The notes under the pieces were generated by a model. It was not told the DNA's origin, searched no databases, and saw nothing but the letters and a program-made list of their open reading frames with translations. This document shows positions 1-35,550 of a stretch of DNA of 64,000 nt, one piece after another. The DNA comes from Branchiostoma floridae (taxonomy: Eukaryota > Chordata > Leptocardii > Amphioxiformes > Branchiostomatidae). Position 1 is the first letter of the stretch. Every line of letters begins with the position of its first letter. The DNA lies in contig NC_049992.1 of NCBI RefSeq assembly GCF_000003815.2, forward strand, positions 13,307,105 to 13,371,104. The letters are read 5' to 3'. Both the position numbers and the translations under genes were made by a program.

Positions 1-385
1 AGTTTCCCAAACACCTGTCATGCCTGTCCCCAGTTTTGAAAAGGGGCTCAGACTTTATTGTACTTGGAAAATCTTTCCGTACATGTAATTCTAGAATCAG
101 TACAGAAAGCTGGACCTGCATGAAGGCAGGAAAAGGATGTATCCTAAGGCCGTGGCTCGTACAAAGAGACTCGGTCGTGCAACACAATGCAAAGCAGGTT
201 GTACGATTTGTTGTGAGCCGGCGTGGAACAAAGGACACGCGAGCAAGCATTTTAGGCCCGCACAGCTCTGAATAGCAGGACTGTCACAATTAATTTTTGT
301 TGACAGGCTGTGTATTTTGTATGCCCATCCATTGTGCTGGCCAGTGGTATTAATGTGCCGCCACCCTTCTTTGTTCGTCCCGTAG

Positions 386-24299
<23,914 letters not shown>

Positions 24300-27110
24300 C
24301 GGATGGACCTGCCCCCTAAACCAGCTGTAGCCATACAACAGTTCTTCTCTGTAGAAACTTTGGCATCATGAAACTGCACAATCAGGCAATACAGACTTAT
24401 GGTTCAGGAAACCTTTAATGGCCAGACGTTCCACCAACTTCAACCCTGAGTACAGATGGACACAGTCAGACATTCCCCATCTTACACTTCAGCAGGGTTG
24501 GTAGGACTTCAACACTGCAACATGATCACATGCATCATTGCAGACATGTGTGTGTGGGTGGGTGGGTGAAGATGGCGCTAATACTAGGCAGTGCAGTTTG
24601 GGACAGCTGAGCCTATGTTGTTTGCCTGTGGCAGATATCTAGGAAAATTGTGACAGATTAGAACATACTGTAAGCAACTGTATGTAAGCTGTAAAAAAGA
24701 AAAAGTGTAAATTATTCTTGTTGTCCACATTTGCAATCAAAGTCCCTTGGTGATGAAGATGTACATGTCCAAGTAATTAAGATGCATCCGTCAATATGAT
24801 AGCAATTTTCGGGGAACTCCTACAGAGTTGTTGCTGTCCAACCTCCTGTGTTAGTGTGTGAAACAATGTTATTCTAGATGGTGTAACATGAGGCCATCCA
24901 GCCACTGTACTTCTCAGTTGTTAGTGTGATTGACATGCAATATGGACAAGGTCCCTTCAGTTGGAAGCATGTACTGTGATCAGTGCACTGCTAGATGTAA
25001 ACTCTGCCTTAGCTCTCATGTAGAAAGGACTCTATTTGAATTTTGATATACAAACATTTTATCCATGCTTACAGTGTGTTATGGTATAAACAAATGCAAC
25101 AATACATGTTTTAAATGTCAGCTTCTCCAACTGTTGCAACTGGTAAAAACACACTTTTTTTGTGCAAGGAAAAGACATCTTAGTGGATGTATATGTGGCA
25201 ACTAATCAGATCTCTCCAACAGTGCAAAGTCAGAATCTGTTCAAGATAGAATGCAGTAGTCACATCAGAATGTAACCAAGGTTGTCCTTTCTAAAGACTT
25301 ACATAGTTTATCACAGAAGTGAGTCAGCTTGTTTGAAGCGTTATGAAAAGTTTGCTACTGTATTTTCAGGAGATCTTTCAAAGGTGCTGTATGTATATTG
25401 TATAAAAAGAAGCATTGGTCTAACAAAGTGTTACATTGTACCAGACGTTCTGTGGATGTTGTTTGTGTCTGGATAGCTGTACTGTGTATGGGACCAGCAA
25501 TAGGTACAATGTACATGTATGTAGATGTGCATTATTGCTAATTTTCTCAACTTGTTTGATCACAGTAGTCTTTACAGCTTTGACTTGTTACGATTTAGTT
25601 TCTCAGTCAATTCATCGTTACCAAAACCTTGTTAGGTGATAATGATTCACTTTCAGATTAAAATCTTTTACTAGAGAGTTAATAATTGAATAAAAGCAAT
25701 GAAACTGTTTCAACATATAACAAATTGTTTTTAGAAGAAGTATTATTTTGATATCTTCTCATGGTAACAGTTATGTCGAAAATAAGTCAATTTGAGAGCC
25801 AGAAAATGTGAAGTTGTAATTAATTTCATTAAGGGAATATGTTGGTTAGATATAAGTTCTTCAGTGTATTCCCTATGTCACACACTGAATTAAGTGTCAC
25901 ACCATTCAGTTGAAGGAGTTAGCTTTAGCGTTGTCCAAAAACATCACTTTTTAGCAACTTTGCCTTGCTTTAGAGTATGTGGAAGTTGTAAAGACAAGTG
26001 CAAGAATGTGATCATTGTGACCATGTGGTCATTGATACCGCATTGATACATTGATATGCATCATTACTATGGAAAAGATGTCAGATTTCCTAAGTTTTGC
26101 CTCCAGAGAATATTGTACAAAGTGTTTTTATAACCAAAGTACCCTGCACAATGTGACCAAATGTGTTATCTCTAGAACAGGAAATTTCTCAAGGCAGTGC
26201 AATTTCTACTGACATTCGCTGATATGTTTTATGCCAATAGAAATACAGAACTTGTGTGCCCCCCCCCCTCCCCCTTCACTGCACAATTAGCTTTTTCCTC
26301 ATAACTCAACCAGCATAATGAAAGGTCAAAAAGTGATCATATTTTTTAAAGCCCTAGAGTTGCACATTGTGGAATTTAAATGTTGTTTATGTTGTAAAAT
26401 TTAATTCTCAGCATAGCACAGGTGACTCCACACTGCCAAATTGGTACTGCTACATAAAAAGCATTGTAATTTTTTCACTACAGTTACGTATTGTGCGTGT
26501 AGTATCTTTGAGATTACCAAGCAACTTGATCACACATTTTATTGAAATTCCAGTTAGCGCTCGCGTCATTCAAAATCATCCATTCCTGTATCTCCATAGG
26601 CCATTCCCTGTTTGATATCATTCCAGCTGTACTGTACTTAACATTCGTTTTTTTCTTCTTTGTGTTCTTCAAAGGCAGAGCTTGTATGCAATTGTACTAA
26701 ATTATTGTTCCACGATGTGGATGTTAAATGCTAGGAAAAAGCTGTGTTCACTCTGTAGATTTTGACAATCGGTAGTCACTGAGAAGAAAGTGTGTTTGTA
26801 CTATATCCAAGTGGCAAGTGTGGTATAAAGAAATATATCTATAGATATATCTATATATATATACAAAATAGATGTAGATGTTGCCTGTGTATATGCATCA
26901 ATCCCTTCTCAGTAGAAAGATAAAGAATGTATAGAGACAGCATATTCTCGGGCGGTGATATACGTGAATATCCCCCATGTCTGTATATATTAGGTACCAG
27001 CTGTGCAGCCTTACATGGCCTGTCTCCATAGGGTGTACCTTGTGTTGATGTGTAGTCTGTACTTTGTATTTTTCTATTTGTGAAAAATAAAGTGAACCTT
27101 TTGAATGAAT
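24300..27110 (+). other. RERE: Probable RERE 3' UTR
   Basis: AT-rich, non-coding sequence runs from the RERE stop to a polyadenylation signal at 27086-27091. It includes a GT-rich run (near 24548-24568), a C-rich run (near 26261-26276) and an AT palindromic run (near 26832-26862). An AATAAA at 25689 could serve as an earlier end. The extent is inferred from signals only. Confidence 0.6.
27086..27091 (+). terminator. RERE: Polyadenylation signal AATAAA, candidate RERE 3' end
   Basis: The AATAAA hexamer is followed within about 30 bases by T/GT-rich sequence (cttattggttgtactgtta), as expected of a cleavage region. It is the most distal good signal before the intergenic repeats. Confidence 0.55.
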
Positions 27111-28549
27111 TCTGCTTATTGGTTGTACTGTTATTTTCAAAGATATTTGATGGATCATTGCATAAGGGTTATCTCCTTCCTGTCTTGAAAAGGGAGAAGG
27201 AGAGAAGACCCAACCCTAGCACAGCCGTTGGATGCCCAGTGTGAACATGTGCCTCAGCGTTTGGGCTGCAGTCAGACCTGCTGCGCCATCGCAGAGTGAT
27301 GGACATCCAACAAAAAGGGTTATCTGTAGCTATTGATATCAGTTAGGTTCATCCTTATTATTAGGTGACACCTACAGAAGTTCTCTACAATGCTCTGTCC
27401 TACATAATCACCTTTTCTAAAAATGTTATTTTACATCCATTTTGCAAATGAGGACCTCATTATAAAGATCAAATGTAGATGTAAGTGATATGAATTTGAT
27501 ACTTATAGCATTTGAGGGTTAAGTCAAGGTGAACATAAGTAAACGTACATGATGCAAATTAGCCTTATTGGCATAATCAAGAAATTGCTGGAATAGTTTG
27601 CTAAGACAAGACTCGTACTTGAGACATCTTGTGTTTGCATACAGAAGATCAACTGACATATGAAATCTTCATTTACATAATCAGTGAGAAGCATCAACTA
27701 TGCATCAGTCGAAGAGGACATATCATGTGGCAAAGGTATGAGTTCGTGGAACTCTAGTTCTGGTTTTACCAAAAAAGGGCCCTGCTGCAGTGAAGTCACA
27801 CCCAACAACACCGTGGATGATTTGCAGGAAGGAGCTGCTGCTCAAATATTTTTATTGGTGGGAATATCCATCATTCAGAATGCACTCCCGATCCCGTGAT
27901 CCCTTTTCCCAAGGAGGTTAACATCAACCTCCTTGCTTTTCCCAACGGATACAACATAGTGAGACGTTTTTTTTTTTTCTTCTTATTTGAAAAGGCCATG
28001 TCGTTATTGCTATCTGGTCTGGACTAACATCTATGTTAATCAACATCGAGGTTACTAATATAAGGCGATGAGCTGCATCTTGACGACGGCTCAAAAGCGC
28101 CACATAACGGCCAAAATTATCATTGCAGGAAATCCCGCACCGAATAGAGGCATTTATTACTTGAATCGCTAGGGGTCCTCACTGACACGTGTAGTAACTG
28201 ACATATTGCGACTTCATATATACAGTGAATAAAGCGTGACTGAGACATTGAGATCGGCGGTCATGAAGTTAACAAATAATCTGATGTATCTTTCTCTGTG
28301 TTTTTATCAGATTTGACGGAACAGAGGGCAACGTATTTATGCTACACACGGGTACAATGTATTACAAATATGTTGCTTTGATTGAATTATAGTTTTCTAA
28401 CGCACAGTCTTATTTTTCTGCTATACAAACATTTTGACAGTCTTTCTGCTTTCTTCAGCAGTCTACATTTGTAACGTTATAACAGAAAAATGTGACTGTG
28501 ACTAGAAAAACTATGTACAATTGATTAACCAACCAAGTCTGTAACGCTA
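27111..28549. other. Intergenic, RERE to tandem array
   Basis: No gene recognised. Contains the palindrome at 27910-27935, which is flanked by 10-bp direct repeats. Confidence 0.6.
27903..27945. repeat. Palindrome AAGGAGGTT/AACCTCCTT flanked by 10-bp direct repeats
   Basis: cttttcccaa occurs at 27903-27912 and 27936-27945. The intervening sequence pairs with itself through ggaggtt and aacctcc arms. This is the same architecture as 20148-20193, with the same arm family as 24144-24167. Confidence 0.8.
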
Positions 28550-31500
28550 CTGTGCATTCTGTGGACTGGTGTTTTTTAATCACATTTGCAAATGATCATG
28601 AACAGTTGAGGAAAGGCAAGGTTGTCAGGGGAAAGAGAAAGATGTCCAAACATATCCTTATATGACAAAAAACTACTTATTTCATAGAAAAATTGACGCG
28701 TACATGAATACAGGCGGCGCTTCTCCGGGCCGCCAAGATGTGACTTGGGCTCCTCGTGCGGCGTCTAGAAATCGATCCTTCTACTGTCGACTGTCGTTAT
28801 AAAAAGCCTGAAAGGCCATTCAACATGTTCAAGAAGACACCTGGGCTTTCCTGGGATAAATTTCACTAGCTTTAAGCCTAGTGTCTTGTAAATATTCACA
28901 TTTTTGTAAGTCGGAACCATATACCCTAACAGAGCCTAATCTGCAGTACCGCTCCCGGCCGCGACCGGAAAAGTGACTAAGACGACCGCCAAATTGCCAA
29001 ATTTCGATCATTTCGTGAATGGGGAACTCGCCAAAGGCTCGGAAAGGGGTTTGAATTTGTTAACCTTATTCACCTTTGTTTTCGAATATGAGACCATCAG
29101 AAAATAAGAATGACTGTATTTAAGAGATTTCACAATCAGGACAATTGGACATTATGTAATAAATGGTATATTTCCTTCGCATTTACCAAAATTGGCGGTC
29201 AAGTGTACATTTCCTATCAATTGTCGCTTTCCGAAGGGCTATCACATCCAAATGTCAATCCCATGTTGTGAAACAAAAAGACGTTGAACAGACACAATAT
29301 GTCTGCATGTATGTCTTGCAATAGACCCAATCTAACTCTCAAAAATGCTGACACGTGATATTTAACGCTATATCTTTAGCCGCCAAGGAGAGTCACCAAA
29401 TTTATACAATGGTTTAAAACAAGACAACCTACCTCCTAATGAAAAAAAAAACTATTTATCATACCGCATGTATGCTACGTGAGTTTAATGACTTGATAAC
29501 CTTGTTATCACTTAGATTTTAAACGTTTTTTAAATTTTTTCTGATCTTAACTGCATTCGCCACTATTAGTTTTGGGATGTCCAGAGGATGTCATTAATCA
29601 TGAAAATCAAGTCAGTGTGAAATGAATCCAGGAGGCGGAAAGACGCACGTATCTCGCTAACGGTGCGTCGCTCATTCCCACGTTTGGCCATCCTGTAAAT
29701 AACTTGTCAGACGAGATGGTCTGTTGTGGAGGTTTACGTGCCTTTCTTGATTTCTCTTGTTCTTGATCTTGAGGTTAAACCGACCACCTAAATAATGTGA
29801 CTCAATCACTGCTAACCCGCGCTATAGCTGCATACTTGCTAATTTTGAGACACGTATCATCAGGAGATGGGCTAGGGCGAACAGTAGAATGTGGGGATTT
29901 TTACCATTTTTTAAACATCGGAGTTCCAATAATGTTCCACACGGAGCTTCATAATCGGTGCATACACCTTCTCTCGTCGCTTAGAATACTGACAAAGGAC
30001 TTTGCCAATGCCATCACACAAAATACAATGGAAACATGTAAACTTTCAATTCATTTCAAACTATCGGTACAATATGTAAAACCCAATCACATAAATGCTA
30101 TCTCCCTCGCACAACTCGGTGTCTTCTATGCACACACTGATTTTAAACCGTGATCCAAAACTACATAGTATTCTTCAATAAGCGAAAAAATGTCATAATG
30201 TAAGCGATCCGACTCTCGATCGCCCAAAAATATCTATACACCCTAGTCTGCATTCTGTCCATGCATGAACAGTTGAGCAAAGGCCAAGGTTGTCAGAGCA
30301 AAGTGAAAGATGTCAAAACATATCCTTAAATGACATAAAACTACCCATTTCGTAGAAAAATTGACGTGTACATGAATACAGGCGGCGCTTCTCCAGGCCG
30401 CCAAGGTGTGACTTGGGCTCCTCGTGCGGCGCCTGGAAATTGATCCTTCTACTGCCAACTATCGTTATAAAAAGTCAAAAAGGCCATTCAACATGTTCAA
30501 GAAGACACTTGGACCTCTCTTGGATACAGTTTACTAGCTTTAAGGCTATCGTCTTTTATACATTCACATTTTTGTAAGTCGGAACCATATACCCTAACAG
30601 AGCCTAATCTGTAGTACCGCTCCCGTCCGCGACCGGAAAAGTGACTAAGACGACCGCCAAATTGCCAAATTTCGATCTTTTCGTGAATGGGGAACTCGCC
30701 AAAGGCTGGGAAAGGGGTTTGAATTTTTTTACCTTATTCACCTTTGTTTTCGAATATAAGACCATCAGAAAACGAGAATGACAGTATTGAAGACATTTTA
30801 CAATCAGAACAATTGGATATTTTTCAGTAAATGGTATATTTCCTTCGCATTTACCAAAATTGGCGGTCAAGTGTACATTTCCTATCAATTGTCGCTTTCT
30901 GAAGGGCTATCACATCCAAATGTCAATCCCATGTTGTGAAACAAAAAGACGTTGAACAGACACAATGTGTCTGCATGTATGTCTTGCAATAGATTCAATT
31001 TCCCTCTCAACAAACCTGATACGATAGTTAAGAGTTATATCTTTAGCCGCCATGGAGAGTCGCTTGATTTGTACGGTCCTTTAAAGTAAAACAAAACAAC
31101 CTACCTCCTGATGAAAGAACACAAATAAAGGATGTATCATATTACACGTATATTCCGTAAGTTTATAAACCTCATGACCTGTTGTTATCACTTAGATGAA
31201 AAAAAAGTTTACTATTTTTCTAATCTTTCTTGCATTCGCCACTATCAGTTTTGGGATGTCCAAAGGATGCCATTAAACATACGAATCAAGTCAGTGTGAA
31301 ACGAATACAGGAGGCGGAAAGGCGCAGGTATCTCGCTAACAAAGCGTCGTTCATTCCCAGATTTGGCCATCCCGTGACTTGTGAAACGAGATGGGCTGTC
31401 ATGGGGATATAGGTCCCTTTCTTGATGACTCCTGTCCTTGATCTTGAGGCCTAGCCGGACCACCTAAATAATGTGACTCAATCGATAGATGAACCGTCCT

Positions 31501-34500
31501 AGCTACTGGCATGTTAGTTTTGAAACATGTGGGCTAGATATAGAGCGAAAGGTAGAATTTGGGGATCTTTCTTCAGTTTCACTGATGTTCCATACAGAGC
31601 TTTATAATCGGCGCACATATAATTTCTTGTCGCTTAAAATACATGTACGACATCACATTCAAAATACACTGGAAACAGTCTATTTCAACTATCGGTACAA
31701 TATAAAACCCAATCATGTAACTAAGTGCTATCTCCCTCGCACAATCCGTTGTCTTCTACATACACACTGATTTCATTTAGAACAGTGATCCAAAACTACA
31801 TAGTATTCTTCAATAAGCGAAAAAAAAATTAGAATGGAATAAATCATAACTCTCGATCGCCCTGAAATATCTATATATACCCTAGTCTGTACTTCATGCA
31901 TTCTGTTGTCTGGTGTCCATTTATTACATTTGCAGATGATCATGAACAGTTTAGGAAATGCTAAGGTTGTCAAAGAAAAGAGAAAGATGTCAAAACATAT
32001 CCTTATATGACATAAAACTACTCATTTCGTAGAAACATTGACGTGAACATGAATACAGGCGGCGCTTCTCCAGGCCACCAAGGTGTGACTTGGGCTCCTC
32101 GTGCGGCGCCTGGAAATTGATCCCTCTACTGTCAACTATCGTTATAAAAAGTCTAAAAGACCAATTGACATGTTAAAGAAGACACCTGGGCCTCTCTGAG
32201 ATAGATTTCACTAGCTTTAAGCCTAGCGTCTTTTATATATTCACATTTTTGCAAGTCGGAACCACATACCCTAGCAGAGCCTTATCTGCAGTACCGCTCC
32301 CGGCCGCGACCGGAAAAGTGACTAAGACGACCGTCAAATTGCCAAATTTCCATCTTTTCGTGAATGGGGAATCCACCAAAGGCTCTGAAAGGGGTTTAAC
32401 TTTGTTAGGCTTATCTAACTTTGTTTTCGAATATGAGACCATGAGAAATCAAGAATGACAGTATTTAAGACATTTCACAATCAGAACAACTCGATATTAT
32501 GTAATAATTTGACTATTTCCTTCGCATTTACCAACATTGGCGGTCAAGTGTACATTTCCTATCAATTGTCGCTTTCCGAAGGGCTAATACATCCAAATGT
32601 CGTTCCCATGTTGTGAAACAAGAAGACGTTGAACAGACACAGTGTGTCTACAGATATGTCTTGCAATATAGGCCCACTTTAAATCTCAAAAATGCTGACA
32701 CGTGATATTTAACATGAACAGTGCAGTGAACGTTATATCTTTAGCCGTCAAGGAGAGTCACTAAATTTATACCATGCTTTAAAACAAGACAACCTACCTT
32801 CCGATGAATGAGAAAAAAAGGATGTGTCATACCACATGTATGGTCCGTAAGTTTAATGACTTGATAACCTTGTTATCACTCACACATAGATTTAAAACGT
32901 TTGGTAATTTTTTTTTCTGATCTTAATTGCATTCGCCACTATTAGTTTTGGGATGTCCAGGGGATACCATCAATCATGAAAATCAAGTCAGTGTGAAACG
33001 AATACAGGAGGCGGAAAGGCGCACGTATCTCGCTAAGGAAGCGTCGTTCATTCCCAGATTTGGCCATCCCTTTAACTTGTAGACGAGATGGGCTGTTATG
33101 GGGGTTTACGTGCCTTTCTTGATTTCTCTTGTTCTTGATCTTGAGGTTAAGCCGGACCACCTAAATAATGTGACTCAATCACTGCTAACCCGCCATAGCT
33201 GCATACTTGCTAATTTTGAGACACGTATTATCAGGAGATGGGCTAGGGCGAACGGTAGAATGTGGGGACACGATGGTCAAATTTGGCCGAAAAGTTTCCA
33301 TTCGAACGCAGAGTATCGGGTTACCGGGGCTCCCGCGCGGTTCCCGCGGAGGGCTGACGGTGACTGAAACATCTTCTAAAATATCGTGATAGTTTGAAAA
33401 ACAACCTCTCGCACGTGCCTCGTCGATATTAAATGAAAACAGGCAGTGTGTACACGTCAAATCTTACCGTGTACGTGTGCTACACAGTTTTGTCTCAATG
33501 TCTTCTGAAATGTGCATAGTTGGTTGATTTAGAAAGGGTGTTCGGTGTGCCAAAAAAGCAAATACCATATTTAGATTGGTCCTAAATTTGACTGAAAATC
33601 CAAATCTTTTATTTCATATAGGTAATGATATTAAGATCAAACTTTCTGTCTTAGGGATTTTTCAACTTCTACTTAAAACTATTTTTAAAGCCAATATAAG
33701 GTCGAAAAATCGTCATTTTTTCAAGTTTTCACACTCAAAGACTCGTAATTCAAAATTGCCTCGATGTTCCAAAAATCCCTAAGACACAAAGCTGGAGATA
33801 TTAGTTTCCGACAATATAAGTCCTGAAAGAGTTGATTTGCACGCGTTTTGCAAGCGATTTAAATACCATGTTTGGTCCTATGTCGAGTCGCACTGATAGT
33901 GACATAGAGTAATTGATACCGCCGTAAACAAGTGTTGTAACATTCAAGGTCACCAATAATGACGCCAGCAGCTTTGTTACATGTCACATGTTCCAAACTA
34001 AGCGGCAGCAAAACCAAGCTTGCCAAATAACGGTTTATATTTGTGAAAATGTTTGTTTTTCTTCTGACGCACGGCACCCGGGAAAATGAGGGCGTTTTCT
34101 GCGTGTTTACTGTAACAACCTGCGGGTGACCTCGGATGACCCCAAATAGAACGCCTGTTCTGTTCGATCACGCCAGCGTTCTGTTCGATGGAAGATGATT
34201 CGTGTTCTAAATCCCCACATAGAAGTCTGGAAATTTTGGGGCCAAATTTTACCATCGTGGGATTTTTACCGGCATTTTTTTTAACATCTGAGTTCCAATA
34301 ATGTTCCACACGGAGCTTCATAATCGGTGCATACACCTTCTCTCGTCGCTTAGAATACTGACAAAAGACTTTGCCAATGCCATCACACAAAATACAATGG
34401 AAACATGTAAACTTTCAATTCATTTTAAACTATCGGTACAATATGTAAAACCCAATCACATAAATGCTATCTCCCTCGCACAATTCGGTCTCTTCTATAC

Positions 34501-35550
34501 ACACACTTATTTTAAACCGTGATCCAAAACTACATAGTATTCTTCAATAAGCGAAAAAATGTCATTATGTAAGCGATCCGACTCTCGATCGCCCAAAAAT
34601 ATCTATACACCCTAGTCTGCATTCTGTCCATGCATGAACAGTTGAGGAAAGGCCAAGGTTGTCAGAGCAAAGTGAAAGATATCAAAACATATCCTTATAT
34701 GACATAAAACTACTCATTTCGTAGAATAATTGACGTGTACATGAATACAGGCGGCGCTTCTCCGGGCCGCCACGGTGTGACTTGGGCTCCTCGTGCGGCG
34801 TCTAGAAATCGATCCTTCTACTGCCAACTGTCGTTATAAAAAGTCAAAAAGGCCATTCAACATGTTCAAGAAGACACTTGGACCTCTCTGGGATACAGTT
34901 TACTAGCTTTAAGGCTATCGTCTTTTATATATTCACATTTTTGTAAGTCTGAACCATATACCCTAACAGAGCCTAATCTGCAGTACCGCTCCCGGCCGCG
35001 ACCGGAAAAGTGACTAAGACGACCTCCAAATTGCCAAATTTCGATCTTTTCGTGAATGGGGAGCTCGCCAAAGGCTCTGAAAGGGGTTTGAATTTGTTAG
35101 GCTTATCTAACTTTGTTTTCGAATATGAGACCATTAGAAATCAAGAATGACAATTTTAAAGACATTTCACAATCAGAACAATTGGACATTAGGTCATAAT
35201 TGGTATATTTCCTTCGCATTCCTAAAACTGGAGTGTACCTTTCCTTTCCTTTTCACCTTCTGAAGGGATGTACCACGTCCAGATTCAATCCCATGATGTG
35301 AAACAAGAAGATGTTGAACAGACAGAATGATGTTATGGGGAGTTTGATACTATACATAACGCACCGTGGATCTGGTTCGAGATTAATTGAACCGTGCAAT
35401 ATAGCTTTTGCCGCCAGGGAGAGCCGCTTTTGAAACAAGACAACCTATCTCCTGATGAAAGAACGAAGATAGAGAGTGTGTCATACTTTGTTCCTTGGGT
35501 TTAATAATTTCAAAACCCTGCCATCACTTAGATTCAAAACATGTAGCCTT
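28550..35550. repeat. Large tandem repeat array, four diverged copies of a ~1.67-kb unit
   Basis: The anchor gaacagttgagg recurs at 28600, 30267, 31944 and 34636. The spacings are 1667, 1677 and 2692 bases; the last is about 1698 once the 991-bp transposon at 33269-34259 and its 3-bp target duplication are removed. The fourth copy is partial. Conserved blocks include ggcggcgcttctcc with cgtgcggcg, a gttataaaaag TATA-like box (28797, 30465, 32141, 34833) and ccgcgaccggaaaagtgac. Copies differ by many substitutions and small indels, so the array is not new. No known protein or RNA was recognised. Confidence 0.9.
33269..34259. mobile_element. 991-bp non-autonomous DNA transposon with terminal inverted repeats
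   Basis: The left end CACGATGGTCAAATTTGGCC is answered by an inverted right end, ggccaaattttaccatcgtg. The trinucleotide GGA flanks both ends (33266-33268 and 34260-34262). Copy 1 of the host array preserves the empty site (gtggggattttt near 29893), which gives exact borders. A 3-bp target duplication and CAC-type termini recall the CACTA/EnSpm superfamily, but that assignment is tentative. Internal inverted words (tgtcttagggattttt near 33647 and its complement near 33772) add a hairpin. No transposase is encoded. Confidence 0.88.

Noticed and set aside
33998-34390. 130-codon open frame on the - strand
   Set aside because: It runs across the transposon border into array sequence, so it cannot be an ancestral gene.
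28550-35550. snRNA, 5S rRNA or histone gene array
   Set aside because: The unit size and TATA box are suggestive, but none of the U1-U6, 5S or histone sequences could be recognised in any copy.
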